Positions 41,957 through 53,977 of a DNA stretch of 64,000 nucleotides are shown here, in pieces. The notes under the pieces were generated by a model. It saw only the letters and a program-made list of their open reading frames with translations. It did no database searches and was not told where the DNA came from. The stretch's first letter is position 1; every line of letters begins with the position of its first letter. Source of the DNA: Azospirillum thermophilum (GTDB lineage: Bacteria; Pseudomonadota; Alphaproteobacteria; Azospirillales; Azospirillaceae); the NCBI RefSeq assembly GCF_003130795.1, contig NZ_CP029353.1, positions 1,999,501-2,063,500 on the forward strand, given 5' to 3'. Both the position numbers and the translations under genes were made by a program.

Positions 41957-43234
41957 ATGCTGAAGATGGGGTTCAACGGGGCCAAGAAGCCGAAACGTCC
42001 GTCCCGCGGCGGGATCGTCGCGGCGCTGGACGTCGGCTCGACCAAGGTCTGCTGCATCATCGCGCGGGTCGAGGATGCCGGCTCCGTCCGTGTCATCGGC
42101 GTCGGCCACCAGATCGCGACGGGCGTGCGCGCCGGCTCCATCATCGACATGGAGGCGGCGGAGACCTCGATCGGCGCCGCCGTCCACGCCGCCGAGCAGA
42201 TGGCCGGCGAGACCATCCGCGACGTGCTGGTCAACGTCTCCGGCGGCTATCCGGTCAGCCACCCCTTCACGGCGGAGGTGCCGGTCAACGGCCAGGAAGT
42301 GACCGACGGCGACATCCGCCGCGCCATGGCGCACGCCCGCACCCTGCAGGTCGGCCCCGACCAGGCGCTGGTCCATGCGCTGCCGGTCGGCTTCGCGCTG
42401 GACGGCAACCGCGGCATCCGCGATCCCAAGGGGATGTACGGCGACCGGCTGGCCGTGCAGGTGCACGTCATCACCGCCTCGGCCGGCGCCATCCGCAACC
42501 TGCAGACCTGCGTCGCCCGCTGCCATCTCGACATCGAGAGCATGGTGGTCAGCCCCTATGCCTCGGGCCTCGCCTGCCTCGTCGACGACGAGATGGAGCT
42601 GGGCTCCGCCTGCATCGACATGGGCGGCGGCACCACCACCATCTCGGTCTTCAGCGAGGGCAACCTCGTCTGGACGGACTGCATCCCGGTGGGCGGCAGC
42701 CACGTCACCAGCGACATCGCCCGCGGCCTGACCACGCCGCTGGTCCATGCCGAGCGGATGAAGGCGCTCTACGGCAGCGCCATGGCCACCGCCGCCGACG
42801 AGCGCGAGACGATCGACGTCCCGCAGGTCGGCGAGGAGGAGCGCGGCGGCACCAACACCGTGCCGAAGAGCTTCCTGGTGCGCATCATCCAGCCGCGGCT
42901 GGAGGAGATCTTCGAACTGGTCCGCTGCCGCCTGGAGCAGTCGGGCTATGCCAAGCAGGTCGGCCGCCGCGTGGTGCTGACCGGCGGGGCCAGCCAGCTT
43001 CCCAACACGCGGGAGCTGGCGCAACTGATCCTGGACAAGCAGGTCCGCATCGGCCGCCCGCTGCGGCTGACCGGCCTGAACGAGGCCCATGGCGGTCCGG
43101 CCTTCGCGACGGCCGCCGGCCTCCTGCTCTATGCCGTCCGCAACCCCACGGAACTGACGGTGCCTGGCCATGAGGCGGCCACGGCAACCGGGTTCCTTGG
43201 GCGCGTCGGCCTGTGGCTGAGGGAGAACCTGTAA
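41957..43234 (+). CDS. ftsA: Cell division protein FtsA
   Basis: A 425-residue actin-like ATPase that tethers FtsZ to the membrane. Phosphate loops AALDVGSTKVCCI and IDMGGGTTTISVF, LTGGASQLP, and the C-terminal amphipathic membrane helix GFLGRVGLWLRENL are intact. The ATG at 41957 lacks a strong adjacent ribosome site; AAGGGAA lies about 16 bases upstream. Confidence 0.95.
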   Translation: MLKMGFNGAKKPKRPSRGGIVAALDVGSTKVCCIIARVEDAGSVRVIGVGHQIATGVRAGSIIDMEAAETSIGAAVHAAEQMAGETIRDVLVNVSGGYPVSHPFTAEVPVNGQEVTDGDIRRAMAHARTLQVGPDQALVHALPVGFALDGNRGIRDPKGMYGDRLAVQVHVITASAGAIRNLQTCVARCHLDIESMVVSPYASGLACLVDDEMELGSACIDMGGGTTTISVFSEGNLVWTDCIPVGGSHVTSDIARGLTTPLVHAERMKALYGSAMATAADERETIDVPQVGEEERGGTNTVPKSFLVRIIQPRLEEIFELVRCRLEQSGYAKQVGRRVVLTGGASQLPNTRELAQLILDKQVRIGRPLRLTGLNEAHGGPAFATAAGLLLYAVRNPTELTVPGHEAATATGFLGRVGLWLRENL

Positions 43235-43369
43235 AGAAGGCATAGTCCTTAAAAGAGCATCCCCCTCACCACGTTGATGAATGATAGTAAAACGGTTCGG
43301 AACCAACCGGACCCACCCACGAGAGCAAGATATCGAACCGAACGAAGACAGGTTGTGGAGGCTACCAAT

Positions 43370-45220
43370 ATGATCAATGTGACCATTCCCCATATCGAGC
43401 CGGAACTGAAGCCGCGGATTACCGTGTTCGGCGTGGGTGGCGCTGGCGGAAACGCCGTCAACAACATGATCAAGTCGAACCTTGAGGGCGTCGATTTCGT
43501 CGTCGGCAACACCGACGCGCAGGCCCTGAAGGGAAGCCTGTGCGAGAAGCGGCTGCAGCTCGGCGTCAGCACGACGCGGGGTCTCGGCGCCGGGTCCAAG
43601 CCGGACATCGGCCGCGCCTCGGCCGAGGAGCAGATGGACGAGATCGTCCAGTATCTCGAAGGCTCCAACATGGTGTTCATCACCGCCGGCATGGGCGGCG
43701 GCACCGGCACCGGCGCGGCCCCGGTGATCGCGCGCGCGGCCCGGGAGCGCGGCATCCTGACGGTCGGCGTGGTGACCAAGCCCTTCCACTTCGAGGGCGG
43801 CCACCGCATGCGGCTGGCGGAGAGCGGCATCGCCGAGCTGCAGCAGTATGTCGACACGCTGATCATCATCCCGAACCAGAACCTGTTCCGCATCGCCAAC
43901 GAGAAGACGACCTTCGCGGACGCCTTCAAGATGGCCGACGACGTGCTGCATTCCGGCGTGCGCGGCGTGACCGACCTGATGGTGATGCCCGGCCTGATCA
44001 ACCTGGACTTCGCCGACATCCGGTCGGTGATGACCGAGATGGGCAAGGCGATGATGGGCACCGGCGAGGCCGGCGGCGAGCGCCGCGCCATCGAGGCCGC
44101 CGAGGCCGCCATCTCCAACCCGCTGCTGGACGACGTGTCGATGAAGGGGGCGCGCGGCGTCCTGATCAACATCACCGGCGGCTACGACATGACCCTGTTC
44201 GAGGTCGACGAGGCGGCCAACCGCGTCCGCGACGAGGTCGACCCCGACGCCAACATCATCTTCGGCTCGACCTTCGACAGCTCGATGGAAGGCACGATGC
44301 GCGTGTCGGTCGTCGCCACCGGCATCGACGCCGCCGCGATGAGCAACCCGCGCAGCCTGCACCCGGTCAACCTGTCGCTGGTCCCCAACGACCGCAACAA
44401 GAAGCCCGGCGCCCCGGCCGGCCTGACCGCCGCCGCCCCGATGCCGGCCGCGCCCGGCACCACCCCGGGGGTGAGCCCGGTCCCGGCGATGCCGAGCAGC
44501 GCCACCGCGCTCCGCCAGGCCCAGCCGGCCACCGCCGGCACCTCGGCCCTGCAGTACGACCCGCACGCCCAGCCGCAGGTCCAGCCGGTCGCCCCGCAGC
44601 AGGTCGCGCAGCAGGCGGTCCAGCCGCAGGTCGATCCCGCCCTGCAGCAGCATGCCCCGGTCGAGACCGCCCAGCCGGTTCGCCCGGCCGCCGGCCCGCT
44701 GCACGGCGAGCAGCACAACGGCGCCTTCATCCCGCCGAAGCCGGCCGACGCCGGCCCGCGCCAGCCGGTCACCATGGGCGCGCCGATGCAGACCGGCCCG
44801 GCCGGCATGCCGATGGCCGCCCCGCAGCCGGCCCCGGCGCCGCAGCCGGAACCCGCCCCGGCGCGCAAGCCGAACTTCCTGTTCGGCCTGGTCACCGGGC
44901 TGGCCGGCGGCCGGCGCAGCGAGCCGGCGCACCCGCAGCACCCGGTCGCCCCGCAGCCGCCGGTCATGCCGCAGCAGCACCAGCAGCCGGTCATGCAGCA
45001 GCCGATGATGCCGCCGGTGCAGCACGCCGCCCACCCGGCGGCGCCGCAGGCCCCGATGGCCCCGATGGCCCCGCAGGCCCCGATGGCCGCCCCGCAGCAG
45101 ATGCCGGCCGCTCCGCGCCAGCCGAGCCTGGGCATCGAGGGCACGGCCCAGCCGAAGATCGGCCCCAACGAGCAGGAGGAGCTGGACATCCCGGCCTTCC
45201 TGCGGCGTCAGGCGAACTGA
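43370..45220 (+). CDS. ftsZ: Cell division GTPase FtsZ with a very long linker
   Basis: A 616-residue tubulin homologue that forms the Z-ring. GTP-binding [11 protein letters not shown], the tubulin signature [10 protein letters not shown] near residue 109 and T7 loop NLDFADI are intact. The globular part ends near residue 335. A Pro/Gln/Ala-rich linker of about 260 residues follows, ending in the conserved tail [10 protein letters not shown] that binds FtsA and other partners. GGAG lies nine bases before the ATG. A 135-base AT-richer gap after ftsA probably contains a dedicated promoter, and a strong terminator follows. Confidence 0.97.
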   Translation: MINVTIPHIEPELKPRITVFGVGGAGGNAVNNMIKSNLEGVDFVVGNTDAQALKGSLCEKRLQLGVSTTRGLGAGSKPDIGRASAEEQMDEIVQYLEGSNMVFITAGMGGGTGTGAAPVIARAARERGILTVGVVTKPFHFEGGHRMRLAESGIAELQQYVDTLIIIPNQNLFRIANEKTTFADAFKMADDVLHSGVRGVTDLMVMPGLINLDFADIRSVMTEMGKAMMGTGEAGGERRAIEAAEAAISNPLLDDVSMKGARGVLINITGGYDMTLFEVDEAANRVRDEVDPDANIIFGSTFDSSMEGTMRVSVVATGIDAAAMSNPRSLHPVNLSLVPNDRNKKPGAPAGLTAAAPMPAAPGTTPGVSPVPAMPSSATALRQAQPATAGTSALQYDPHAQPQVQPVAPQQVAQQAVQPQVDPALQQHAPVETAQPVRPAAGPLHGEQHNGAFIPPKPADAGPRQPVTMGAPMQTGPAGMPMAAPQPAPAPQPEPAPARKPNFLFGLVTGLAGGRRSEPAHPQHPVAPQPPVMPQQHQQPVMQQPMMPPVQHAAHPAAPQAPMAPMAPQAPMAAPQQMPAAPRQPSLGIEGTAQPKIGPNEQEELDIPAFLRRQAN

Positions 45221-45564
45221 TCACGGCACAAGAGATCCCGGCGAAAGCCGGAGATGGTCGCCGGTCGCCGCCGCCTCCTTGAAGGCGGCGCCGGCGGCGC
45301 AATCCACAACCTGCCCGAAGTTCTTCGGCCCCCGGTCCGCCATGTGCGGGCCGGGGGACTTTTTTTGCAGCAAGGCCTTGTTTTGGCTGGGCGATTTCGC
45401 GCTCGCCGCTCTGCAACAAACGGTAACAAAGAGTGATTTGTCCTTGCCGGGACCCGATGATACCTAATGACCATGGTGAAAGGCGGCGATGCCTGCTGTT
45501 GGCCAGACAAGGCGCAGCGGACCTGCCGCCGGAACCCGGACCGAGACGAAGACGGAAAATAACC
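45221..45564. other. ftsZ-lpxC intergenic region
   Basis: No gene is seen in these 344 bases. In order they contain a CCGGCGAAAGCCGG hairpin (about 45237-45252), a GCCGCCTCCTTGAAGGCGGC hairpin (about 45269-45290), the terminator at 45329-45366, and an AT-richer stretch (about 45405-45470, including AACAAACGGTAACAAAGAGTG) that probably carries the lpxC promoter. Confidence 0.6.
45329..45366 (+). terminator. Rho-independent terminator of the ftsZ transcript
   Basis: Arms CCCCCGGTCCG (45329-45339) and CGGGCCGGGGG (45347-45357) pair with a single G-T wobble around a seven-base loop, followed by AC and seven T residues. It ends the dcw cluster and separates lpxC. Confidence 0.9.
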
Positions 45565-46500
45565 GTGGCTCATAATCGTAGAAATGCAGACGGCCTGTTC
45601 CAACAGACCCTGATGAAGCCGGTGACGATCATCGGCGTCGGTCTGCATTCGGGCGCCAAGGTCACGCTGACGATTTCTCCGGCCGAGGCGAACTCCGGCA
45701 TCACCTTCATCCGCAGCGACCTGCGCGGCGCCGCCGCGGTGGTTCCGGCGCGCTGGGACCATGTGGTCGACACGCGGCTGTGCACGGTGATCGGCAACGA
45801 GCACGGCACCACCATCGGCACGATCGAGCATCTGATGGCGGCGCTGGCCGGCTGCGGCATCGACAACGCCATCGTGTCGGTCGACGCCATCGAGGTTCCG
45901 ATCATGGACGGCAGCTCGGCGCCCTTCGTGGCCGCCATCGAGTCCGCCGGCATCCATATCCAGCAGGCCCCGCGCCGGGTGATCCGCATCCTCGCCCCGG
46001 TCGCCGTCGGCGACGGCGGCAAGAGCGCCACCTTCACCCCCGACGTCGCCCCGACCTACAGCTTCGAGATCGACTTCGACAGCGCCGCCATCGCCCGCCA
46101 GTCGCATGCGGTGGAGCTGGACGGCGACGTGTTCAAGGACGAGATCAGCCGCGCCCGCACCTTCGGCTTCCTGCACGAGGTCGAGGGGCTGCGCAAGATG
46201 GGCCTCGCCCGCGGCGGCTCGCTGGACAACGCGGTGGTCATCTCCGGCGATTCGGTGATGAACCCGGACGGCCTGCGCTTCCAGGACGAGTTCGTGCGCC
46301 ACAAGATCCTGGACGCGGTCGGCGACCTCTACCTCGCCGGCGCGCCGATCATCGGCCATTTCCGCGGCTTCCGGTCAGGCCACGCGCTGAACAACCAGCT
46401 TCTGCGCGCGCTGTTCGCCGACCGCAGCGCCTGGCGCTACGACACCATGGCGGGGCTGGTCCCGGCCCAGCGGGCGCTGGAGCGTCTGGCCGTCGCCTGA
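45565..46500 (+). CDS. lpxC: UDP-3-O-acyl-N-acetylglucosamine deacetylase
   Basis: A 311-residue zinc amidase for the committed step of lipid A synthesis. LFQQTLMKPVTIIGVGLHSG, the zinc motif TIEHLMAAL, MDGSSAPF, FGFLHEVEGLRKMGLARGGSLDN in two parts, and HKILDAVGDLYL (two more zinc ligands) are present. GTG 45565 is chosen because the conserved N-terminal strand begins before the first internal ATG (45613). Confidence 0.95.
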   Translation: MAHNRRNADGLFQQTLMKPVTIIGVGLHSGAKVTLTISPAEANSGITFIRSDLRGAAAVVPARWDHVVDTRLCTVIGNEHGTTIGTIEHLMAALAGCGIDNAIVSVDAIEVPIMDGSSAPFVAAIESAGIHIQQAPRRVIRILAPVAVGDGGKSATFTPDVAPTYSFEIDFDSAAIARQSHAVELDGDVFKDEISRARTFGFLHEVEGLRKMGLARGGSLDNAVVISGDSVMNPDGLRFQDEFVRHKILDAVGDLYLAGAPIIGHFRGFRSGHALNNQLLRALFADRSAWRYDTMAGLVPAQRALERLAVA

Positions 46501-46550
46501 CCGCCCCTCGGCCTCCGGCCTCCCGGCCATTTCTTCGGTTCGATCGCCTG

Positions 46551-46582
46551 CCCTCCCCTTCTCCGGGGGAGGGCTTTTTCTT
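46551..46582 (+). terminator. Rho-independent terminator after lpxC
   Basis: CCCTCCCC (46551-46558) pairs with GGGGAGGG (46566-46573), followed by CTTTTTCTTT. A similar but T-less GC hairpin follows further downstream. Confidence 0.85.
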
Positions 46583-46780
46583 TGTCCGCCCCCCTCCCCT
46601 TCCGGCGGGAGGAAGCGGCCGGACGCGAAAGGCGCCCTCCCCTGCCGGGGCGGGCGCGTGACGCGATCCACGGATTTGATTCGGTTTTTGAACTATTTCA
46701 GGTGGTTATCAGACATTTTTAAGAAAATACTTTCGAATGCCCCCTGCCCACACCCCTGCCCGCACCCCTGCCCCGCCGGA

Positions 46781-48127
46781 TCAGGCGGCGCGGATGCGGC
46801 CGAGGAAGGCCTCGACGCTGTTGTCCAGCAGGTCGGCCTTCCGGCGCAGCAGCCCGGTGGCGTCGCGGACCTGCCCGGCGATGCTGCCGGTCTCTCCCGC
46901 CCCCTGGGTCACGTCGCCGATGATGCGCGCCACCTCCTGGGTTCCCGCCGCGGCTTCCTGGGCGTTGCGGCTGATCTCGCGGGTGGCGGCGGTCTGCTGC
47001 TCCACCGCGGCGGCGATGGTGGTGACGATCTCGTTGATCCGGCCGATGGTGCCGCCCACCCCCTTGATCGCCCCGGCGGAGCTGCGCGCCGCCTCCTGCA
47101 TGGCGCTGATCTGCGCGGCGATCTCCTCGGTCGCCTTGGCGGTCTGGTTGGCGAGGCTCTTGACCTCGCTGGCGACGACGGCGAAGCCCTTGCCGGCCTC
47201 TCCCGCCCGCGCCGCCTCGATGGTCGCGTTGAGCGCCAGCAGGTTGGTCTGGCTGGCGATGGAGTTGATGAGCTGCACCACCTCGCCGATGCGCTGGGCG
47301 GCCTCGACCAGACCGTTGACCGTGTTGTTGGTGTGCTCGGCCTCCGCCACCGCGCTGCGGGCGATCTGCGAGGAGGTGACGACCTGCCGGCTGATCTCGC
47401 CGATCGAGCTGGTCAGCTCCTCCGACGCGGCGGCGACCGTCTCGACATTGGCGGTCGCCTGATCGGTGGCGGCGGCGATCTCGGTGGAGCGCCGGCTGGA
47501 ATCGGCGGCGATGCCGGCCATCCGCTCGACATGGACGTCGGCCTGCTGCGCGGTGCCGGCGACGTCGCGCACCAGCGTCCGCACATCCTGCTCGAACCCG
47601 TCGGCCAGCCGGTTGAGGAGCTGGTGACGCGCCGCCCGCTCGGCCTCGGCATAGGTCTCCAGCAGCAGCTCCAGGTCCATCCAGGCCATGCGGTTGAGGC
47701 TGTTGCGCAGGGCGATCTTCTTCGGATCGGTGCCGCGGCCGAACAGCCCGCCGCCGGTCTCGTTGAGGCCGAGTTCCGCGGCGATGCCCCGGGTCACCGT
47801 GAAATGGCAGAGCGACACGGCATAGCCGGGCACGCCATTCTCGTAGAAGGCGCTGGCCAGCGCGCGGGCGGACTCGAGGAACTCGCCATCGACGCGGCCG
47901 GAAGCGACGCGCACCCAATGGGCGACGCGCAGCTTGTGAACGGCGGGGTTCCGCAGAGCCGCCTGGATCTCCGGCCATTCGGCGAAGCAGCCGTGCCACT
48001 GCTCCAGAAGGCGGGGCAGCGTGCGCTCCGCGAACTCCGCATTCTCGCGCAGGATCGCCAGATCCTGGTCGGTGATGGAGAAGCTGGTAAGCCGGCGCTG
48101 CTGATGCGCGCTGTCCGTGCCGTTCAT
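46781..48127 (-). CDS. Soluble chemoreceptor with globin-coupled-sensor-like N-terminal domain
   Basis: A 448-residue methyl-accepting protein with no TM segment. Residues ~15-180 resemble the globin domain of heme sensors such as HemAT/Aer-2, in particular [18 protein letters not shown] and the helix [26 protein letters not shown] in parts. A linker and the MCP signalling domain follow, with the hairpin tip [20 protein letters not shown]. It probably senses O2 or another gas, but I could not settle the heme-ligating His. ATG 48127 gives a normal N-terminus. It is monocistronic. Confidence 0.82.
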   Translation of the reverse strand: MNGTDSAHQQRRLTSFSITDQDLAILRENAEFAERTLPRLLEQWHGCFAEWPEIQAALRNPAVHKLRVAHWVRVASGRVDGEFLESARALASAFYENGVPGYAVSLCHFTVTRGIAAELGLNETGGGLFGRGTDPKKIALRNSLNRMAWMDLELLLETYAEAERAARHQLLNRLADGFEQDVRTLVRDVAGTAQQADVHVERMAGIAADSSRRSTEIAAATDQATANVETVAAASEELTSSIGEISRQVVTSSQIARSAVAEAEHTNNTVNGLVEAAQRIGEVVQLINSIASQTNLLALNATIEAARAGEAGKGFAVVASEVKSLANQTAKATEEIAAQISAMQEAARSSAGAIKGVGGTIGRINEIVTTIAAAVEQQTAATREISRNAQEAAAGTQEVARIIGDVTQGAGETGSIAGQVRDATGLLRRKADLLDNSVEAFLGRIRAA

Positions 48128-48480
48128 GGTTGGTCCTTGCCGCTCGATTCGTCGGATCCTGTCCTGTACCCGCCGGTGCGGGCGCAGGCGTCCGAACTGA
48201 TTGTCCGATGTACCCGCAACTCTTGTGCCAGCGGGCGCCTGCTCCGAAGCTGACGCTGGAGTCATGGGTTGGTACGGGATCCGTCCGGGACCGGATCACC
48301 GGGGATGGCCCCGTGGCCCACCCGGCATCCCAGCCATGCGCGGATCGGCCGCCGCGTTTCGCAGAATGCCTGCGAGCGATTCGCATTCTGCGAGTGCAGA
48401 ATGGGAGTTGGCTTCAACCCGCCACCTTGACGCGCCGGGCGGCCGGCCCATCGGCATTCGGCCGGGCGAAGGCCGGACGT
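48128..48480. other. Intergenic region with perfect inverted repeat
   Basis: No gene is seen in these 353 bases. The main feature is an inverted repeat, CGCAGAATGC (48360-48369) and GCATTCTGCG (48383-48392), with a further direct half-copy GCAGAATG at 48396-48403. No T-tract follows on either strand, so an operator or structured leader is more likely than a terminator. Confidence 0.6.
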
Positions 48481-49014
48481 TCAGCCGGGCGTGTGGCCGT
48501 CCGCCTGCTTCCAGTCCTGCCAGCCGCCCAGCCGCACGCCGATGGCGAAGCTGGTGAAGGGGATGCGCAGCTCGATGTCGCGCGGCTGGAAGAAGGTCAG
48601 CCGCTCCGGCTCGCCGCGGGGATCGAACTCCAGCCGGGCGCCCTTGGGATGCTCGGCGAACTCGTCGCTCATGACCTGCCAGATCTCCAGGTCGCCGCCA
48701 TGGTTGGTGATCTTGTACTGGCCGCAGCGCCAGACGGTCGACTCGCCGACGCCGCCCTCCACCACCTTCTTGTCGCCGTCCATGTGGACGTCGCCGACGC
48801 CGCCGGCCCCCTCGCCGCGCATGGACGGCCCCTTGGTCTCCGCCCGGAAGCCCAGCCGCAACCAGGAGGAGCGGGCATAGGGAACCAGCCGGCGCACGGT
48901 CCGCGCATCCTCCGCCGCGAAGCGGTCGGGATCGTCGTAGAGGATCCGGTCGAGGGCGGCGGCGATCACCAGACGATCGTCGATGGACAGGGTGGAGGAG
49001 GCGGAACGAGGCAT
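48481..49014 (-). CDS. 177-residue protein of unknown function
   Basis: A soluble protein with no recognised family. The first ~60 residues are helical ([18 protein letters not shown]). A Gly-rich linker follows, then a beta-rich second half with many Trp and Asp residues ([41 protein letters not shown], each in pieces). There is no signal or TM segment. ATG 49014 is the best start. It is divergent from ligA, with 157 bases between them. Confidence 0.6.
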   Translation of the reverse strand: MPRSASSTLSIDDRLVIAAALDRILYDDPDRFAAEDARTVRRLVPYARSSWLRLGFRAETKGPSMRGEGAGGVGDVHMDGDKKVVEGGVGESTVWRCGQYKITNHGGDLEIWQVMSDEFAEHPKGARLEFDPRGEPERLTFFQPRDIELRIPFTSFAIGVRLGGWQDWKQADGHTPG

Positions 49015-49171
49015 GCACTGTGTCCGGTCAGGAATGGCGCGATCATACACGGACAGGGTACCGCGTCACGACTCCCACCCGCGGCGCAGGGGCGCTATGC
49101 TGCCCGGCCCCGTCCGGCTCCCGTCTGCCGGAGCCGCCGGACCGCACCCACAAGGACGGACGAGACACGCC

Positions 49172-51554
<2,383 letters not shown>

Positions 51555-51555
51555 G

Positions 51556-51634
51556 CCCCGCTGTCGGCAGGACCGGCGGGGCTGGCGCCCCGCCATCGGC
51601 AGGACCGGCGGGGCTGGCGCCCCGCCATCGGCAG
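51556..51634. repeat. 32-bp tandem repeat directly after ligA
   Basis: About 2.5 copies of a 32-base unit start two bases after the ligA stop (51556, 51588, 51620). Each unit contains the near-palindrome GGCGGGGCTGGCGCCCCGCC, so the array can fold into consecutive strong hairpins and may act as a 3' end structure. Confidence 0.9.
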
Positions 51635-51788
51635 ATTGTCGCATAGCCCTTCGGTCACATTGACGCAGGGGCGCGCAGGGGGTCAGATAAGCGAAATCTT
51701 CCAAAAAGAAGACGTCCGCGTACGAAACAATCCCCCGTACGGCATCGACGAGACGTCCCAATAAGAACCATCTTTAGGGAGAATCGCC

Positions 51789-52217
51789 ATGGAACCGATT
51801 CAGTGGTCGCGCTGGATGAGCGTCGGCAACGAGGAGCTCGACGACGACCACCGCGAGCTGATCGCCATCGTGAACAAGCTGGCCAGCGTCGAGAACCGCC
51901 GCAACCCGCAGACCATCGCGGCGATCCTGAACGAGCTGATCGCCTATACCCGGCACCATTTCGCCGCGGAGGAGGCCTGCATGGCCGCCGCCGGCTATCC
52001 CACCTTCGACGCGCACAAGGCGCTGCACGATTCGCTGACCCGCCAGGTGGAGGAGTTCCGCGACCGCTTCACCTCCAGCCCCGCCGCGATCTCCGGCGAG
52101 GCGGTCTTCGAGTTCTGCGCCGACTGGCTGGGCAAGCACATCCTGCGCGAGGACACCCGCTTCGGCGACTACGCCGCCGCCGCGGTCCGGCCGGAACGGA
52201 CCCCCGTGGTGGCGTGA
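51789..52217 (+). CDS. Bacteriohemerythrin
   Basis: A 142-residue four-helix di-iron protein with all seven ligands in family positions: His21, His57, Glu61, His76, His80, His117 and Asp122 (motifs DDDHREL, HHFAAEE, HKALH, HILRED). It binds O2 reversibly and may store, deliver or sense oxygen. TTAGGGAGAA precedes the ATG. The upstream 150 bases are AT-richer and hold the likely promoter. It is convergent with recN. Confidence 0.94.
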   Translation: MEPIQWSRWMSVGNEELDDDHRELIAIVNKLASVENRRNPQTIAAILNELIAYTRHHFAAEEACMAAAGYPTFDAHKALHDSLTRQVEEFRDRFTSSPAAISGEAVFEFCADWLGKHILREDTRFGDYAAAAVRPERTPVVA

Positions 52218-52301
52218 CCCCGGCCCCGCCAGACCGTCATGGCCGGGACAAGCCCGCCATGACGGTTGCCGGGAAGCGCCGGGGGGCGCCGGCCGGCCCC
52301 C

Positions 52302-53969
52302 TCAGCCGCGGCCGGCGATCAGGCTGGTGGCGGCGGCGCGGGCCTCGGCGGTGACGGTGGCGCCGGACAGCATGCGGGCGATCTCCTCGCGCCGCTCGTC
52401 GCCGTCCAGCTCGGCGACGCTGGTGGCGACGCGCTCGCCCGACACCGACTTCTGAACCTTGAGATGGATGGCGCCGCGGGCGGCGACCTGCGGGCTGTGG
52501 GTCACCACCAGCACCTGCAGCCCGTGGCCGAGCCGCTCCAGACGCTCGCCCACCGCGGCGGCGACGGCGCCGCCGATGCCGGTGTCGACCTCGTCGAACA
52601 CCAGCGTGCCGACGGTCGAGGTCTGGGCCAGCACCACCTTCAGCGCCAGCATGAAACGGGCAAGCTCGCCGCCCGAGGCGATCTTGTTCAGCGCCCCCGG
52701 CGGCGAGCCGGGATTGGTCGCCACCTGGAAGGCGATGCGGTCGAGGCCGTGCGGCCCCCATTCGGCCTCGTCCAGCGGCTCGACCAGCGTGCGGAAGCGG
52801 GCCTTCTCCAGCTTCAGCGGCGGCAGTTCGGTGGCCACCGCGGCGTCGAGCCGGGCGGCCGCCGCGCGGCGCTCGCCGCCGAGCGCCTCGGCCGCCTTGC
52901 GGTAGGCCTCGCGCGCCTGTTCCGATTCCCTGGCGAGACGGGTCAGCAGGTCGCCCTGGTCCTCGATCAGCAGCAGCCGGCCGGCCATGTCCTCGCGCAG
53001 CGCCGCCAGCGCATCGACGTCCACCCCGTGCTTGCGGGCGGCGGCGCGCAGGGCGAACAGTCGCTCCTCCAGCTTCTCCAGCGCGCGGGGGTCCATGTCG
53101 ACATTGGCGGAGACCGCCTGCAGGGCGCCGGTCGCCTCCGCCAGCTCGCTCGCCGCGCGGTCGAGCGCGGCGATCACCGGATCGAGCACGCCGCCCGCCT
53201 TGTCGGCGATGCGGCTGAGGGTGCGGATGGCGGCGGACAGCGACCGCTCGGCCCCGCGCTCGCCCGACAGCTCGGCGAAGGCGCCGTTCAGCCCGTCCAC
53301 CAGCTTTTCCCGGTGCATCAGCACGGCGCGCGTCTCGGCCAGCTCCGCCTCCTCGCCCGGCTTGGGCGCCAGCGCGTCGAGCTCGGCCACGGCGTGGCGC
53401 AGATACTCCTCCTCCGAGCGGGCGCGCGCGATCTCGGCGGCGGCGTTGGCGCGCGCCTCCTCGACCTGACGCCAGGCACGGTGCGCGGCGGCCACCTGGG
53501 CGGCCAGCGTGTCGAGCCCGGCATAGGCGTCGAGCACGCCGCGATGGGTCTGGGGATTCAGCAGGCCGTGGGTGTCGAACTGGCCGTGGACCTCGACCAG
53601 CTCCTCGCCCAGCCGCTTCAGCAGCCCGACGCCGACCGCCTGGTCGTTGACCCAGGCGCGGCTGCGGCCGTCGGCGCTGACCGTCCGGCGCACCACCAGA
53701 TGGTCGTCGGCGTCGAGCCCCTGTTCCTTGAGGATGGCGAGGGCGGGATGGTCGCCCGACAGCTCGAACTCCGCGGTGACCGCGGCCTGCTCGGCGCCGT
53801 GGCGCACGAGGCCCGATTCGGCCCGCGCGCCGAGCGCCAGACCCAGCGCGTCGAGCAGGATCGACTTGCCGGCGCCCGTCTCGCCGGTCAGGACGCAGAG
53901 GCCCCGCCGGAAGGACAGCGTCAGCCGTTCGATCAGGACGACGTCCCTGATCGTCAGCGAGGCCAGCAT
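52302..53969 (-). CDS. recN: DNA repair protein RecN
   Basis: A 555-residue SMC-like ATPase for double-strand break repair. It starts LASLTIRDVVLIERLTLSF, with Walker A GETGAGKS near residue 33, a long central coiled coil rich in Ala/Glu/Arg, then the signature SGGELARFMLALK and Walker B LVFDEVDTGIGG. Its ATG lies eight bases after the bamD stop. Confidence 0.95.
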   Translation of the reverse strand: MLASLTIRDVVLIERLTLSFRRGLCVLTGETGAGKSILLDALGLALGARAESGLVRHGAEQAAVTAEFELSGDHPALAILKEQGLDADDHLVVRRTVSADGRSRAWVNDQAVGVGLLKRLGEELVEVHGQFDTHGLLNPQTHRGVLDAYAGLDTLAAQVAAAHRAWRQVEEARANAAAEIARARSEEEYLRHAVAELDALAPKPGEEAELAETRAVLMHREKLVDGLNGAFAELSGERGAERSLSAAIRTLSRIADKAGGVLDPVIAALDRAASELAEATGALQAVSANVDMDPRALEKLEERLFALRAAARKHGVDVDALAALREDMAGRLLLIEDQGDLLTRLARESEQAREAYRKAAEALGGERRAAAARLDAAVATELPPLKLEKARFRTLVEPLDEAEWGPHGLDRIAFQVATNPGSPPGALNKIASGGELARFMLALKVVLAQTSTVGTLVFDEVDTGIGGAVAAAVGERLERLGHGLQVLVVTHSPQVAARGAIHLKVQKSVSGERVATSVAELDGDERREEIARMLSGATVTAEARAAATSLIAGRG

Positions 53970-53977
53970 GGACCGGC

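Noticed and set aside
41726..45034. 1,102-codon minus-strand frame opposite ftsA and ftsZ
   Set aside because: Antisense to two intact, universally conserved genes; its length follows from the absence of AT-rich stops.
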